From assembly GCA_011391075.1 (NCBI GenBank), contig JAABRF010000004.1:1-64000 (forward strand): a DNA stretch of 64,000 nucleotides, in the 5' to 3' direction. The DNA comes from Flavobacteriia bacterium. Lineage in GTDB: Bacteria; Bacteroidota; Bacteroidia; Flavobacteriales; Flavobacteriaceae. Below are positions 1 to 8,458 of this stretch, piece by piece. The translations under genes were made by a program, and so were the position numbers. Each line of letters opens with the position of its first letter. Position 1 is the first letter of the stretch. A model generated the notes under the pieces. It saw only the letters and a program-made list of their open reading frames with translations. It was not told the DNA's origin and did not search any database.

Positions 1-938
1 TCGGTTATGCTGTAGGCCCATTCAGGAGTGAAAGGACGGACGTGTTCTTTGAGTTGATCAAATCCGGTAGTGTATTTGGCAACGTATTCTTTGTCGTATA
101 ATTCTTCGAAAATGATGACATTCATCCAAGCCAATAACAAAGCCATATCTGTCGCTGGACGAATAGGTAACCAGAACTTAGATTTGCTGGCTACTGTTGA
201 AAGACGTGGGTCAACCGTAATGATGCTCACACCTTTATCAATAGCTTCAGCAACTTCTTGTACTTGAGAATTATGCATGTTTTCACCAATGTGCGAACCG
301 ATGAATACCAAACATTTTGAATCTCTCATATCAGTGGACTCAGGAGAACCGCAACTTTCTCCGAAAGTTACTTTTAAACCCTCATCACGCGGACCTCTAC
401 ATTGTGCAAAAGCCGGTTCGGCGATAGTATCCGATCCGTAAGCTTGAAATAAATGATCCAAATGTTTTCCAATGTCACCATGTTTCAATAAGGCAAAGCT
501 TTCTGCACCATATTTTGACTTGATTTCAGTCATTTTTTTGGCAATTAAAGCGATGGCTTCTTCCCAAGAGGCTTCTTTGAATTTGGATGGTTCTCCTTTT
601 TTCGAAACTCGAATTAATGGTTTTTTAAGTCGGTCATTGTCAAAATGCAATCCTAAACCACCTGTTCCGCGGGTACATAATCTACCGCGACTCAGTTGGT
701 CGTCGTCATTCCCAATTACTTTTTTAATTTGACCTTCCTCATCTACATAGGCCCAAGCGGCGCATTTCCAGAAGCAGACATCACAATAAGTAGGTAAACG
801 TTTTAGTTCAGGACGGTTGTAATTGAAATCGTCTTTATCGTTTCCAAAAACATTTACAGGCATTAATGACCCTACTACCGCTGCTCCACCTACACCGAGT
901 GATGATATTTTTATAAAATCCCTTCTTGATGTGTTCAT
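1..938 (-). CDS. Molybdopterin oxidoreductase, thiosulfate/polysulfide reductase A-like (3' end outside window)
   Basis: This is the 5' part of a bis-MGD molybdoenzyme read on the minus strand. About 312 codons are visible and the C-terminus runs off the left edge. The N-terminus has a Tat signal with twin arginines (SRRDFIK, R5-R6) and a hydrophobic stretch to about residue 31, so the enzyme is probably exported folded with its cofactor. Cysteines 52, 55, 59 and 88 form a CX2CX3CX28C pattern, the binding site of a [4Fe-4S] cluster next to the active site in this family. Later segments match the molybdopterin oxidoreductase fold, such as FIGSHIGENMHN and TVDPRLSTVASKS. A cysteine in GESCGSPES could be the molybdenum ligand, but I cannot be sure. 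The general fold resembles PsrA/PhsA anaerobic respiratory reductases; the substrate cannot be read from this fragment. Partner iron-sulfur and membrane subunits, if present, lie outside the window. Confidence 0.85.
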   Translation of the reverse strand, partial: MNTSRRDFIKISSLGVGGAAVVGSLMPVNVFGNDKDDFNYNRPELKRLPTYCDVCFWKCAAWAYVDEEGQIKKVIGNDDDQLSRGRLCTRGTGGLGLHFDNDRLKKPLIRVSKKGEPSKFKEASWEEAIALIAKKMTEIKSKYGAESFALLKHGDIGKHLDHLFQAYGSDTIAEPAFAQCRGPRDEGLKVTFGESCGSPESTDMRDSKCLVFIGSHIGENMHNSQVQEVAEAIDKGVSIITVDPRLSTVASKSKFWLPIRPATDMALLLAWMNVIIFEELYDKEYVAKYTTGFDQLKEHVRPFTPEWAYSIT

Positions 939-984
939 TTTTGTTGGTTTTTTATATGTCTAAAATGGTTAATAATTAGTTTTA

Positions 985-1009
985 CAAAGTAAATCTCAGT
1001 TTTTAACAA
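985..1009 (-). promoter_or_regulatory. Possible promoter of the molybdoenzyme gene
   Basis: On the minus strand a TTG (1009-1007) lies 15 bp before TACTTTG (991-985), a near match to the Bacteroidota TTG/TAnnTTTG promoter. The start codon is 47 bp downstream. The spacing is short and the -7 box lacks one base, so this is tentative. Confidence 0.35.
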
Positions 1010-1122
1010 AGGAGATATTTTGAATTTTTAGTTTGAAAACCGATGTTTTTTTATAAAAAAACTAAATTTTTATTAAGTTTTCAAATTTGAGACAAAATTC
1101 GACATTAATTAAGTCTATATAA

Positions 1123-1136
1123 ATGATATAAATCAA
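1123..1136. promoter_or_regulatory. FNR/CRP-like palindrome
   Basis: The sequence ATGATATAAATCAA contains the dyad TGAT-N4-ATCA with outer bases A and A, close to the FNR consensus TTGAT-N4-ATCAA. It lies about 185 bp upstream of the molybdoenzyme start and 53 bp past the stop of the permease gene. The position is too far upstream for a standard activator site of the promoter I propose, and AT-rich DNA gives such dyads by chance. Confidence 0.3.
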
Positions 1137-1188
1137 GTTTAAACCTGATTTTGAGTAACATTTATTACAAGAATATTAAAACAGATTC

Positions 1189-2391
1189 TTATTCCAACAT
1201 TTTAAGATTGATTCTTTTCCCGGCAATTATAGAAGCTAAAAAGCTTAAAAAACTCATTGTCAAAATGACTATAATTATATTTTGAAGTGTTAATTTTACT
1301 GGGTATGACAAATTGGGGTTGATCATTAATAAATGAAATTGATCTTGTAGGATAACTAGAATTATACCCAGTATTAAACCCAACACAAGTCCAAACATAC
1401 TCAACATAAATCCTTGTAAAACAAATATTTTTTGTAATTCTGGAATGGTAACACCCAAACTATACAAAGTTTTTAAATTGGTTTTTTTATCTAGAATCAT
1501 CATGATGATGGTTCCAATAATATTAAACAATGCTATGATGAGTATCAAAGTAAAAACAAAGTACAATACGATATTTTCAGTATTGAGCATTCTGTAAAAT
1601 ACGGCGTTGAGTTGTTTTCGAGTTTGTACCTTAAAATCTGAGCCCAATTGGGTTTGCCACTTGGTTGCAAAATTTTCCGGATTGGTTTGGGGTTTTAGTC
1701 TTATGGTTATACCACTGATTTGGTCTAAAGGATAACCCAACAATTCCTGAACAATAGGTAAATGTGCAAAAACATATTTACTGTCTATTTCATCAATAAT
1801 AGCAAAAACCCCAATATTTTGCGTATTAATGTTATTAACTAAACTTTCAGGATTGGTAATGTCGTATGAATTACCTGGTTTAGGAACATAAATATTCAAA
1901 GGATTGATGTAATCTATTCCCAAAGATAACTTATTGGAAATACTGTTTCCCGCCACAACACCATAAGGCACATTGGGATTTAACCACTCACCTCCTATAA
2001 CAGTGGTGTCCATCTTGACAACATTTATAAAGTGTTCGTCAACACCATATATGTAAGCAATATGTTCCTTGTTTTGATAATTGAAAAAGGCGCGTTCTTC
2101 CAATGTTTTTGAATAGACTTCAATATCGGAATCATTCTTTAAATGCTGAATCAATGAATCGGTTATGTGAAAAGTTTTTCCTTTGGCTGCTGTAATTTTA
2201 ATGTCTGGGTCGGCTGCTTGATAAAAACCAATGCTGAAGTCTTTTAATCCGGAAAACCCCGATAAAACCACGAATAAAACCAATGTAGCAAAAACAACTC
2301 CCACAGCAGCAAAAATGGTAATAATGTTAATGGCATTATTACTGCTTTTTGAAATCAGATATCTTTTAGCTATGTATAGTGGAAAATTCAC
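1189..2391 (-). CDS. LolC/LolE-type ABC transporter permease (FtsX-like)
   Basis: The 400-residue inner-membrane protein has the MacB/LolCE topology: one helix near the N-terminus (about 22-48), a large periplasmic domain (about 50-270), then three helices (about 275-305, 325-355 and 370-395). LolCDE extracts lipoproteins from the inner membrane for delivery to the outer membrane, and this protein is a likely LolC/E component. The first start codon in the frame is GTG at 2391; no upstream ATG is available. It lies 75 bp downstream of the SDR gene on the same strand, so the two could be co-transcribed. No ATPase (LolD) gene is adjacent, as is usual for Flavobacteriia, where the subunits are scattered. 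The family assignment is strong; the exact substrate is inferred. Confidence 0.85.
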   Translation of the reverse strand: MNFPLYIAKRYLISKSSNNAINIITIFAAVGVVFATLVLFVVLSGFSGLKDFSIGFYQAADPDIKITAAKGKTFHITDSLIQHLKNDSDIEVYSKTLEERAFFNYQNKEHIAYIYGVDEHFINVVKMDTTVIGGEWLNPNVPYGVVAGNSISNKLSLGIDYINPLNIYVPKPGNSYDITNPESLVNNINTQNIGVFAIIDEIDSKYVFAHLPIVQELLGYPLDQISGITIRLKPQTNPENFATKWQTQLGSDFKVQTRKQLNAVFYRMLNTENIVLYFVFTLILIIALFNIIGTIIMMILDKKTNLKTLYSLGVTIPELQKIFVLQGFMLSMFGLVLGLILGIILVILQDQFHLLMINPNLSYPVKLTLQNIIIVILTMSFLSFLASIIAGKRINLKMLE

Positions 2392-2466
2392 TTTATAATG
2401 GGATTGCTAATTGGATTATGGTGTTGAAAGTTGGATTGTAATCGAAATAATAAGTGTTTTCACGAC

Positions 2467-3264
2467 TTATTTTACCTGACTTTTTAAGACAACACGGTGT
2501 AATAATTTTGGAAAAAACCGCTTCAAGTAAATCCCCAAAATCTCTTTTTTACCACCGATACAGACTTCAAACTTCTTCTTTTCAATTGAAACAATAAATT
2601 TTTGAGCCAATACTTCAGTAGTAATACCGTTAACAGTTGCCGGATCGTCAAAATTTTGTGGAGAGCCATTGGAAGTTAAAGCATTGCGCGAGGCATTGGT
2701 TTTGATAAACCCCGGACACACAAGGGTTACAAAAACACCGTCTTTTTCATGTTCCATGCGCAAAACGTCGAAAAATCCGTGTAAGGCATGCTTGGCACCG
2801 CAATAACCACTGCGATAAGGAGAGCCAAATTTTCCCATGACACTAGTTGTTACGGCAAAATGGCCACTTTTTTGTTTTATAAAATAAGGCAAAACTGCTT
2901 TAGCTAAAGCCACATTACTCAAGTAATCAACTTGTATCAAACGTTCGTAAACAGATATTTCGGTTTCATTTATAAGAGACCTTTGACTGACACCGCCATT
3001 GAGAATAACTACATCCAATCTTCCAAAAAAAACAAGGGCTTGTTGAACCCAATTCCCAACTTGTTCATAATGAGCTAAATCAAATGGTAAAACGGTAACA
3101 TCTTGTGTCTTGCATTGGGTTTTGACCCGTTCTAACGCTTCAACATTTCTACCGGACAAAATTAATTGGCAACCTTTTCGGGCATAGGCATAGGCAATTG
3201 CTTCTCCAATGCCACTTGAAGCTCCGGTAATCCAAACAATTTTTTTAATGTTTTTTTCAAACAT
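2467..3264 (-). CDS. Short-chain dehydrogenase/reductase (SDR)
   Basis: The 265-residue protein is a classical SDR. The nucleotide-binding motif TGASSGIG is near residue 15, NGGVS replaces the usual NNAG near residue 90, a serine sits in the TTSVMG segment, and the catalytic YxxxK appears as YCGAK near residue 155. It should catalyse an NAD(P)-dependent oxidation or reduction of a small carbonyl or alcohol substrate, but the substrate cannot be told from sequence. The C-terminal part (RFFPKLLHRVVLK) is basic and hydrophobic, as in SDRs of the DHRS7-like lipid-associated group. A TTG two codons upstream opens the frame, but ATG at 3264 is the natural start. The gene is divergent from the TonB receptor at 3422. 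Confidence 0.88.
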   Translation of the reverse strand: MFEKNIKKIVWITGASSGIGEAIAYAYARKGCQLILSGRNVEALERVKTQCKTQDVTVLPFDLAHYEQVGNWVQQALVFFGRLDVVILNGGVSQRSLINETEISVYERLIQVDYLSNVALAKAVLPYFIKQKSGHFAVTTSVMGKFGSPYRSGYCGAKHALHGFFDVLRMEHEKDGVFVTLVCPGFIKTNASRNALTSNGSPQNFDDPATVNGITTEVLAQKFIVSIEKKKFEVCIGGKKEILGIYLKRFFPKLLHRVVLKSQVK

Positions 3265-3339
3265 AAACAATCAGTTTTTAATCAGGTAAAAATACGCTAT
3301 TTTTAAACTACTCCTCATGGTGTTATCATTTTAAAGAAT

Positions 3340-3357
3340 GTTAATAATAACTTAACA
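3340..3357 (+). promoter_or_regulatory. Candidate Pho box A upstream of the phytase operon
   Basis: Two 7-bp direct repeats, GTTAATA (3340-3346) and CTTAACA (3351-3357), are separated by 4 bp and so recur every 11 bp. This is the geometry of PhoB boxes in proteobacteria and of PhoP boxes (TTAACA repeats) in Bacillus. The pair ends 11 bp before the TTG of the promoter that drives the receptor and phytase genes. Similar repeats lie at 21607-21624, 21738-21766 and 26440-26490. Confidence 0.45.
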
Positions 3358-3368
3358 ATCTAAACAAA

Positions 3369-3396
3369 TTGGAGTAATAAATAGAATCTAATCTTG
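3369..3396 (+). promoter_or_regulatory. Promoter of the TonB receptor/phytase operon
   Basis: TTG at 3369-3371 is followed after 17 bp by TAATCTTG (3389-3396), seven of eight matches to TAnnTTTG. The start codon is at 3422, giving a leader of roughly 20 nt. Confidence 0.6.
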
Positions 3397-3421
3397 CAAC
3401 ATAAACCATAATGTAAATTAA

Positions 3422-6178
3422 ATGAAAAATTTTTTACTTTTTACAATCGTTTCTTTTTTGATTTCATCGGCTTTTGCTCAAAGTGATTTGAGAGGTAAGG
3501 TGCTGGATGATCAACACAATCCACTTGTAGGTGCATATGTTTACTTGGAGGGATCTACTTTTTATAGCATGACAGATTCAAATGGGAGTTTTAAATTGTA
3601 TAGTTTAACTGCAGGAACCTACTCATTGGTTGTGAACTATGTGGGTTATTCTGACTACAAACAAGAAGTAGTATTATTAGAAAACCAACCACTTTATTTG
3701 GAAATAATATTAGATGAATCCATAAAGCTTGAAGAAATTATTATCAATGCTAGTATCGATGGTCAAGCCAAAGCATTGAATGCTCAAAAGAACAAAAACA
3801 ATATTGCACAAGTCGTTTCTAGTGAGCAAATAGAAAAATTTCCAGATGCCAATGTTGGAGATGCCTTAAAGAGATTGCCTGGCATAAATGTTCAGTATGA
3901 TCAAGGGGAAGCAAGATTTGCAAATATTAGAGGAACTTCTCCCGAACTCAACTCCATAACCATTAATGGTGAAAGAGTTCCATCTGCCGAAGCAGAAAAA
4001 AGATATGTTCAGTTGGATCTAATTCCGGCAGATATGGTGAAAACAATAGAAGTTAATAAAGCGCTTACCCCTGATATGGATGCTGATGCTATCGGTGGTT
4101 CAATAAACTTGGAAACAGAGAAAGCTTCAGCTAAACAAAAAATTTCAGGAACATTAGGCTCTGGATATAGTCTACTTACCGAAAAACTTATTTATAGAGG
4201 TCAATTCTCATACTCAAACAGATTTGAAGATGGAAAAATCGGATTGATTCTTGAAGGTTCTGTTTTGGACAAGTCAACCCGTTCTGATGATGTTGAGCCT
4301 TATTGGGATTATACAGATGAAAACAACAAAGATGCAACTGCCTTTACTTCCGAGTTGCAAATCCGTCAATATTATGTCGAACGTTTGAGAAAAAGTTTTT
4401 CTGCTACTTTAGATTTTGAATTGGATAAAAATCACAATATCTATGTAACAGGTATGTATAACCACAGAAATGACTGGGAAAATCGCTACCGCTTGGAATT
4501 TAAAGATATTGAAGAAGATGGTGGTGAGATGATTGCTGAAATTAGACGTCAAACTAAAGGTGGATCAAGTGACCATAAAAGTGCCCGTTTAGAAGACCAA
4601 AGAATGTTTAGCATTAAAACAGGAGGTGAACACTATTTCAATAAAACGTACTTCAATTGGTCTATTTCAGCTATGAAGGCAAGTGAGGATAGACCAAATG
4701 AACGTTACATCATGTTTAGAGAAAAAGATGCCGAAGTGCTATTGGATTTAACAGATCCACGTGAACCTAAAGTGACACCAGTCAACCCTGATTTATCAGA
4801 TTTTAGTGATGAGTTTGGTTTTAAAGAATTAACCGAGCAATTTCAAGATACTCAAGAAAAGGACTTTAACGGTAAATTTAATATTGAGATTCCAATATTA
4901 TATGGAGATAATAATAGCTTTCTCAAAGTGGGTTCTCGTTTCAAAATGAAAAATAAATTTAGAAATAATACTTTTAAAGAATATGAAGCTACCTCTGCCA
5001 ATGAAAGTGCCTTTGAAGATGGAGCCTATGCTTCTGCTACAAATCACACTTTCTCCAATTACAATGCTGGAGACTATACCGTTGGTTCATTTGTGTCCAA
5101 CTCATATCTTGGAGGTTTGGATTTAACAAATTCAAATTTATTTGAAGGGGAAGATATCAACGAAGAATTGGCAGTTAATTTTGAAGCAAAAGAAGATGTA
5201 TTTGCAGGCTATGCTATGTACACGCAAAATATTGGTGAAAAATGGATGTTTTTAGGAGGCGTAAGATTGGAGCATACCCAATTACAATATTCAGGAAAAA
5301 TTTATGATGCAGCAACTGATGAACTTTATGATAGTGGCCTTCAAAGAGATAATTACAACAATTTTTTGCCTGCTTTACATATTAAGTACAGTCCTTCAAA
5401 AAGCACAAACATTCGTTTAGCCTATACCAATACATTGGCAAGACCCAATTATTATGACATAGTTCCCTATCAAAATATAGATTCGGGCGACAACTTAATC
5501 AATATTGGAAACCCTGCATTATTGCCTACCACTTCAATTAATATTGATGTTTTAGGTGAACATTTTTTTAAAAATGTTGGGGTAATTACTGCAGGTGTTT
5601 TTTACAAGAGATTAAACGATGTAATAGCTAATAAAAACTTAAATGATTTTACCTTCCAAGGTAATGTTTATGATATTTTCACCCAACCTATAAATGCCGG
5701 AAATGCCAGATTATATGGATTTGAAGTAGGTGTTCAAAGGAGATTGGATTTTCTTCCCGGAGTATTGAAAAATTTAAGTGTTATGGCCAATTATACTTAT
5801 AATCAATCTGAATTGGAAGATATAAAATTGGAAGGAAGAGAAGATGAAATACTTCCTTTAGCTGGAACTCCGAATAACTTAATAAACGCTAGTTTAGCTT
5901 ATGATAGTAAGAAATTTGAAATGCGTGTTTCTTACAGTTTTGCTGATGAATTTGTTGAAGAATTTGGAGAAGAATCCTTTTATGATCGTTGGTATGATTC
6001 TGTAAATTATCTAGATATAAATGCCGATTATAAGATTACTAAAAATTGGAAAATATATGTAAGTTTGGAGAATCTATTAAACCAACCTCTTAGATATTAT
6101 CAAGGTGTTTCAGATAGAACACAACAAGCAGAATATTATGGACTTAATACTAAATTAGGTGTCAAATTTAAATTCTAA
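3422..6178 (+). CDS. TonB-dependent outer membrane receptor, phytate/phosphate-linked
   Basis: The 918-residue protein begins with a signal peptide ending at SSAFAQ (about residue 20). A CarboxypepD_reg-like beta-sandwich follows (about 22-105, with the DSNGSFKL turn). The TonB plug is at about 120-240 (VVSSEQIEKFPDANVGDALKR and the conserved IRGTSPELNSITINGE). A 22-strand-type beta barrel runs to the C-terminus, which ends in phenylalanine as outer-membrane proteins do. The plug resembles the TonB-Xanth-Caul subfamily rather than SusC, and there is no SusD partner. The phytase gene starts two bases after this stop codon, so the two are co-transcribed. Beta-propeller phytases are often found beside TonB receptors, so the receptor probably imports inositol phosphate or a related phosphorylated compound. 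That substrate is inferred from context only. Confidence 0.92.
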   Translation: MKNFLLFTIVSFLISSAFAQSDLRGKVLDDQHNPLVGAYVYLEGSTFYSMTDSNGSFKLYSLTAGTYSLVVNYVGYSDYKQEVVLLENQPLYLEIILDESIKLEEIIINASIDGQAKALNAQKNKNNIAQVVSSEQIEKFPDANVGDALKRLPGINVQYDQGEARFANIRGTSPELNSITINGERVPSAEAEKRYVQLDLIPADMVKTIEVNKALTPDMDADAIGGSINLETEKASAKQKISGTLGSGYSLLTEKLIYRGQFSYSNRFEDGKIGLILEGSVLDKSTRSDDVEPYWDYTDENNKDATAFTSELQIRQYYVERLRKSFSATLDFELDKNHNIYVTGMYNHRNDWENRYRLEFKDIEEDGGEMIAEIRRQTKGGSSDHKSARLEDQRMFSIKTGGEHYFNKTYFNWSISAMKASEDRPNERYIMFREKDAEVLLDLTDPREPKVTPVNPDLSDFSDEFGFKELTEQFQDTQEKDFNGKFNIEIPILYGDNNSFLKVGSRFKMKNKFRNNTFKEYEATSANESAFEDGAYASATNHTFSNYNAGDYTVGSFVSNSYLGGLDLTNSNLFEGEDINEELAVNFEAKEDVFAGYAMYTQNIGEKWMFLGGVRLEHTQLQYSGKIYDAATDELYDSGLQRDNYNNFLPALHIKYSPSKSTNIRLAYTNTLARPNYYDIVPYQNIDSGDNLINIGNPALLPTTSINIDVLGEHFFKNVGVITAGVFYKRLNDVIANKNLNDFTFQGNVYDIFTQPINAGNARLYGFEVGVQRRLDFLPGVLKNLSVMANYTYNQSELEDIKLEGREDEILPLAGTPNNLINASLAYDSKKFEMRVSYSFADEFVEEFGEESFYDRWYDSVNYLDINADYKITKNWKIYVSLENLLNQPLRYYQGVSDRTQQAEYYGLNTKLGVKFKF

Positions 6179-6179
6179 T

Positions 6180-7310
6180 ATGAACCAATCGATATCAATT
6201 TTTAACAGAGGAAAGGTGCTTTCCTCTGTTTTGATTTTTGTAGGCTTAGTTATAGTTACCGCTTGCAAAAGTTTAACTAATGTTGAAGCTATAGACGATG
6301 CAAATGCATTTAAGGAAGCCAAAAATTTACAATTAAAAATCGAAAATACTGTTTCAGCCGATGTCGAAACAACACCTGTTAATGCCGATAGTCCTGACGG
6401 TGATTCTGCAGATGATCCCGCCATATGGTATAATGAAGCATACCCAGAACAAAGTGTAGTTTTTGGTTCTAATAAACAGTTTGGTATACACGCCTACGAT
6501 TTAAAAGGTCGTGACTTACAATTTGTTAATTATGCTCAAATTAATAATATTGATGTGCGACAAACCATAAACTTTGGCACCCAAAAAGTCGATGTTTTAG
6601 CAGGGAGCAATCGCACCCAGCAATCTGTTGATATTTTTTTAATAAATGCTAACGGTAAGATAGCTATAAAACCCGATTACCAAATTCATTTAGGAGCCAT
6701 GAAGCCCTATGGATTGTGTTTGTACAAAGATATTCAAAACAATCTCAATATTTTTGTTAATGATAAGGAAGGCAATGTTTTACAAATTATAGTTAAATGG
6801 AACGTTGATGGTGGTATACAATCAGAAGTTGTGAGAAAACTTAAGTTGGATTCGCAAGTGGAAGGGATGGTTGTAGATGATGTGAACCACAAGTTGTACG
6901 TAGGTGAAGAAATGGCTGGTATACATGTTTTTGAAGCTGCTGCTAATGCAGATTCTCGTGGTTTTATGTTGCCACAAAGTAGTAAGTCTAATTCGCAAAT
7001 CAAGTATGATGTCGAAGGGTTGGCACTCTTACCTCCACACTATTTAATAGCATCCAGTCAGGGAAATTTTTCCTATGCAATATTTGACTTGAAAGAACAA
7101 AAGTATGTTACTTCATTTATAATTAATGAGAATCAAATAGACGGTGTTGAAGAAACCGATGGATTAGAGGTTTTTTACGGTAAATTAGGAACGCAATTTC
7201 CAAAAGGAATTTTTGTAGTACAAGACGGTTTTAATTTTCAAGGAAATGTCAAACAAAATCAGAATTTTAAAATAGTGGATCTTAATAAAATTCTCCCATT
7301 TTTGAATTGA
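6180..7310 (+). CDS. Beta-propeller phytase (3-phytase), lipoprotein
   Basis: The 376-residue protein belongs to the calcium-dependent beta-propeller phytase (BPP) family, which removes phosphates from inositol hexakisphosphate. Recognisable signatures are DSADDPAIW near residue 80, the VDVLAGSNR strand, KPYGLCLY, EGMVVDD followed by LYVGEE, YDVEGLAL, and the C-terminal DGVEETDGLEV and FVVQDGFN. These correspond to the calcium- and phosphate-binding loops of the family. The start chosen is ATG 6180, just after the receptor stop; a frame opening at 6159 would overlap the receptor gene. From 6180 the protein starts with a lipoprotein signal peptide whose lipobox is VTAC (lipid-modified Cys29), so it is tethered to the outer or inner membrane. 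The gene should be expressed under phosphate limitation, consistent with the repeats at 3340. Confidence 0.93.
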   Translation: MNQSISIFNRGKVLSSVLIFVGLVIVTACKSLTNVEAIDDANAFKEAKNLQLKIENTVSADVETTPVNADSPDGDSADDPAIWYNEAYPEQSVVFGSNKQFGIHAYDLKGRDLQFVNYAQINNIDVRQTINFGTQKVDVLAGSNRTQQSVDIFLINANGKIAIKPDYQIHLGAMKPYGLCLYKDIQNNLNIFVNDKEGNVLQIIVKWNVDGGIQSEVVRKLKLDSQVEGMVVDDVNHKLYVGEEMAGIHVFEAAANADSRGFMLPQSSKSNSQIKYDVEGLALLPPHYLIASSQGNFSYAIFDLKEQKYVTSFIINENQIDGVEETDGLEVFYGKLGTQFPKGIFVVQDGFNFQGNVKQNQNFKIVDLNKILPFLN

Positions 7311-7355
7311 TATTTTAGAGAATCAAGTAAGAAGTAATTTGATTAAGGATAATAT

Positions 7356-7748
7356 TTACATCTTTTTACGACGTGGTAAAATCTCAGGATGCGCAATGGG
7401 ATTCGGTTCTTCTCCCTTAAGTGCTTTGTCAATACCTTCAATAACATCCAATGAATCATCAACCATAAATCGCAACTCAGGGACACGACGCATTTGATTT
7501 TTGATGCGTAATGCCAATTGATGCCTGATTAAATGGCTGTGTTCTTCAATTTCCACCATTAGTGCTTCTCGGTGTTGGGAAGGAAAAACACTGATATAAA
7601 CCCTTGCCTCCATCATGTCGGGAGTTACTTTTACTTCGGTTACTGAAACAATAACGCCTTTATGCGCATTTCTCAGCGCATCTTGTATGATTTCTGCAAT
7701 GTCTTTTTGGATAATACCACCTATTTTTTTTTGTCTGTTTGTTTCCAT
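7356..7748 (-). CDS. rbfA: 30S ribosome-binding factor A
   Basis: The 130-residue protein is RbfA, a KH-fold assembly factor that binds the 30S subunit during 16S rRNA maturation. It shows the family features: an N-terminal helix (RQKKIGGIIQKDIAEII), VSVTEVKVTPDMMEARVYIS in the middle, and LRFMVDDSLDVIEGIDK at the end. The frame is open for 35 codons upstream, but ATG 7748 gives the normal family length and N-terminus. It is convergent with the phytase gene, 45 bp away, with only a weak hairpin between. A TATCTTTG box on the minus strand at 7858-7851 is the likely promoter. A short basic C-terminus (PRRKKM) is typical. Confidence 0.95.
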   Translation of the reverse strand: METNRQKKIGGIIQKDIAEIIQDALRNAHKGVIVSVTEVKVTPDMMEARVYISVFPSQHREALMVEIEEHSHLIRHQLALRIKNQMRRVPELRFMVDDSLDVIEGIDKALKGEEPNPIAHPEILPRRKKM

Positions 7749-7850
7749 TTTATTATGATTCAGAAGAATAACATTTACTTCCGACAAAAGAGGAAAATAA
7801 TGTTCTCTGATGTCGATAATTTGCAGTACATCTAATTGTGTACGAATGTA

Positions 7851-7858
7851 CAAAGATA
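7851..7858 (-). promoter_or_regulatory. -7 element of the rbfA promoter
   Basis: TATCTTTG on the minus strand matches TAnnTTTG fully. It lies about 100 bp before the rbfA ATG. No TTG is at the ideal distance. Confidence 0.5.
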
Positions 7859-7920
7859 TTTAAATTAGTTTCAATATGGAAATGATGTTCAAGAGGACTC
7901 GACGTCTCGGTTTTCTTTGT

Positions 7921-7928
7921 TACTTTTG
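7921..7928 (+). promoter_or_regulatory. -7 element of the mce promoter
   Basis: TACTTTTG matches TAnnTTTG fully, 19 bp before ATG 7948. It supports that start codon, since the longer frame from 7876 would begin upstream of the transcript. Confidence 0.55.
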
Positions 7929-7947
7929 CAAATCAAAACAACAAAAA

Positions 7948-8349
7948 ATGAAAAAAATAGAACACATTGGAATTGCTGTCAAAGATTTGGAACAGTCCAA
8001 AGAACTTTTTGCTAAACTATTCGGAAAACCCGCTTATAAACAAGAAACGGTTGAGAGTGAAGGAGTAACTACTTCATTTTTTGAAGTTGGACCTAATAAA
8101 ATTGAACTTTTAGTTGCCACAAATCCGGAGAGTCCAATTGCCAAATTTATTGAGAAAAAGGGTGAAGGCATTCATCACATTGCATTTGAAGTAACCGATA
8201 TTGTGAGCGAAGTAGCCCGTTTGAAAAATGAAGGTTTTGTCGTACTCAATGAAACTCCCAAAAATGGAGCCGATCATAAAATCATCGTTTTTTTACATCC
8301 AAAATCTACCAATGGGGTATTAATCGAGCTTTGTCAGGAGATTAAATAG
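7948..8349 (+). CDS. mce: Methylmalonyl-CoA epimerase
   Basis: The 133-residue protein belongs to the vicinal oxygen chelate (glyoxalase) superfamily. It interconverts the R and S forms of methylmalonyl-CoA between propionyl-CoA carboxylation and methylmalonyl-CoA mutase. The metal ligands and flanking motifs are visible: KIEHIGIAVKDL at the start, FFEVGPNKIELLV in the centre, GIHHIAFEV, and NGVLIELCQ at the end. The paired beta-alpha-beta-beta-beta repeats are as in the family. A frame opening at 7876 adds 24 residues with no similarity, and the promoter at 7921 excludes them. The gene is divergent from rbfA. Confidence 0.93.
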   Translation: MKKIEHIGIAVKDLEQSKELFAKLFGKPAYKQETVESEGVTTSFFEVGPNKIELLVATNPESPIAKFIEKKGEGIHHIAFEVTDIVSEVARLKNEGFVVLNETPKNGADHKIIVFLHPKSTNGVLIELCQEIK

Positions 8350-8458
8350 CTTAAAATAGTGTCGTTGGCGTATTTTTTAATAAAAAAAATATGAGCGTCA
8401 AATTCCATCTTCTGATTTCAATTCTGTATCTTGCGCCCCGAAAATAGTCTTTTTGTAC

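Noticed and set aside
6155-6424. Minus-strand frames inside receptor, phytase, tyrS, M1 peptidase and PBP genes
   Set aside because: They lie opposite strongly supported coding genes, have no family features and are typical shadows in AT-rich coding DNA.
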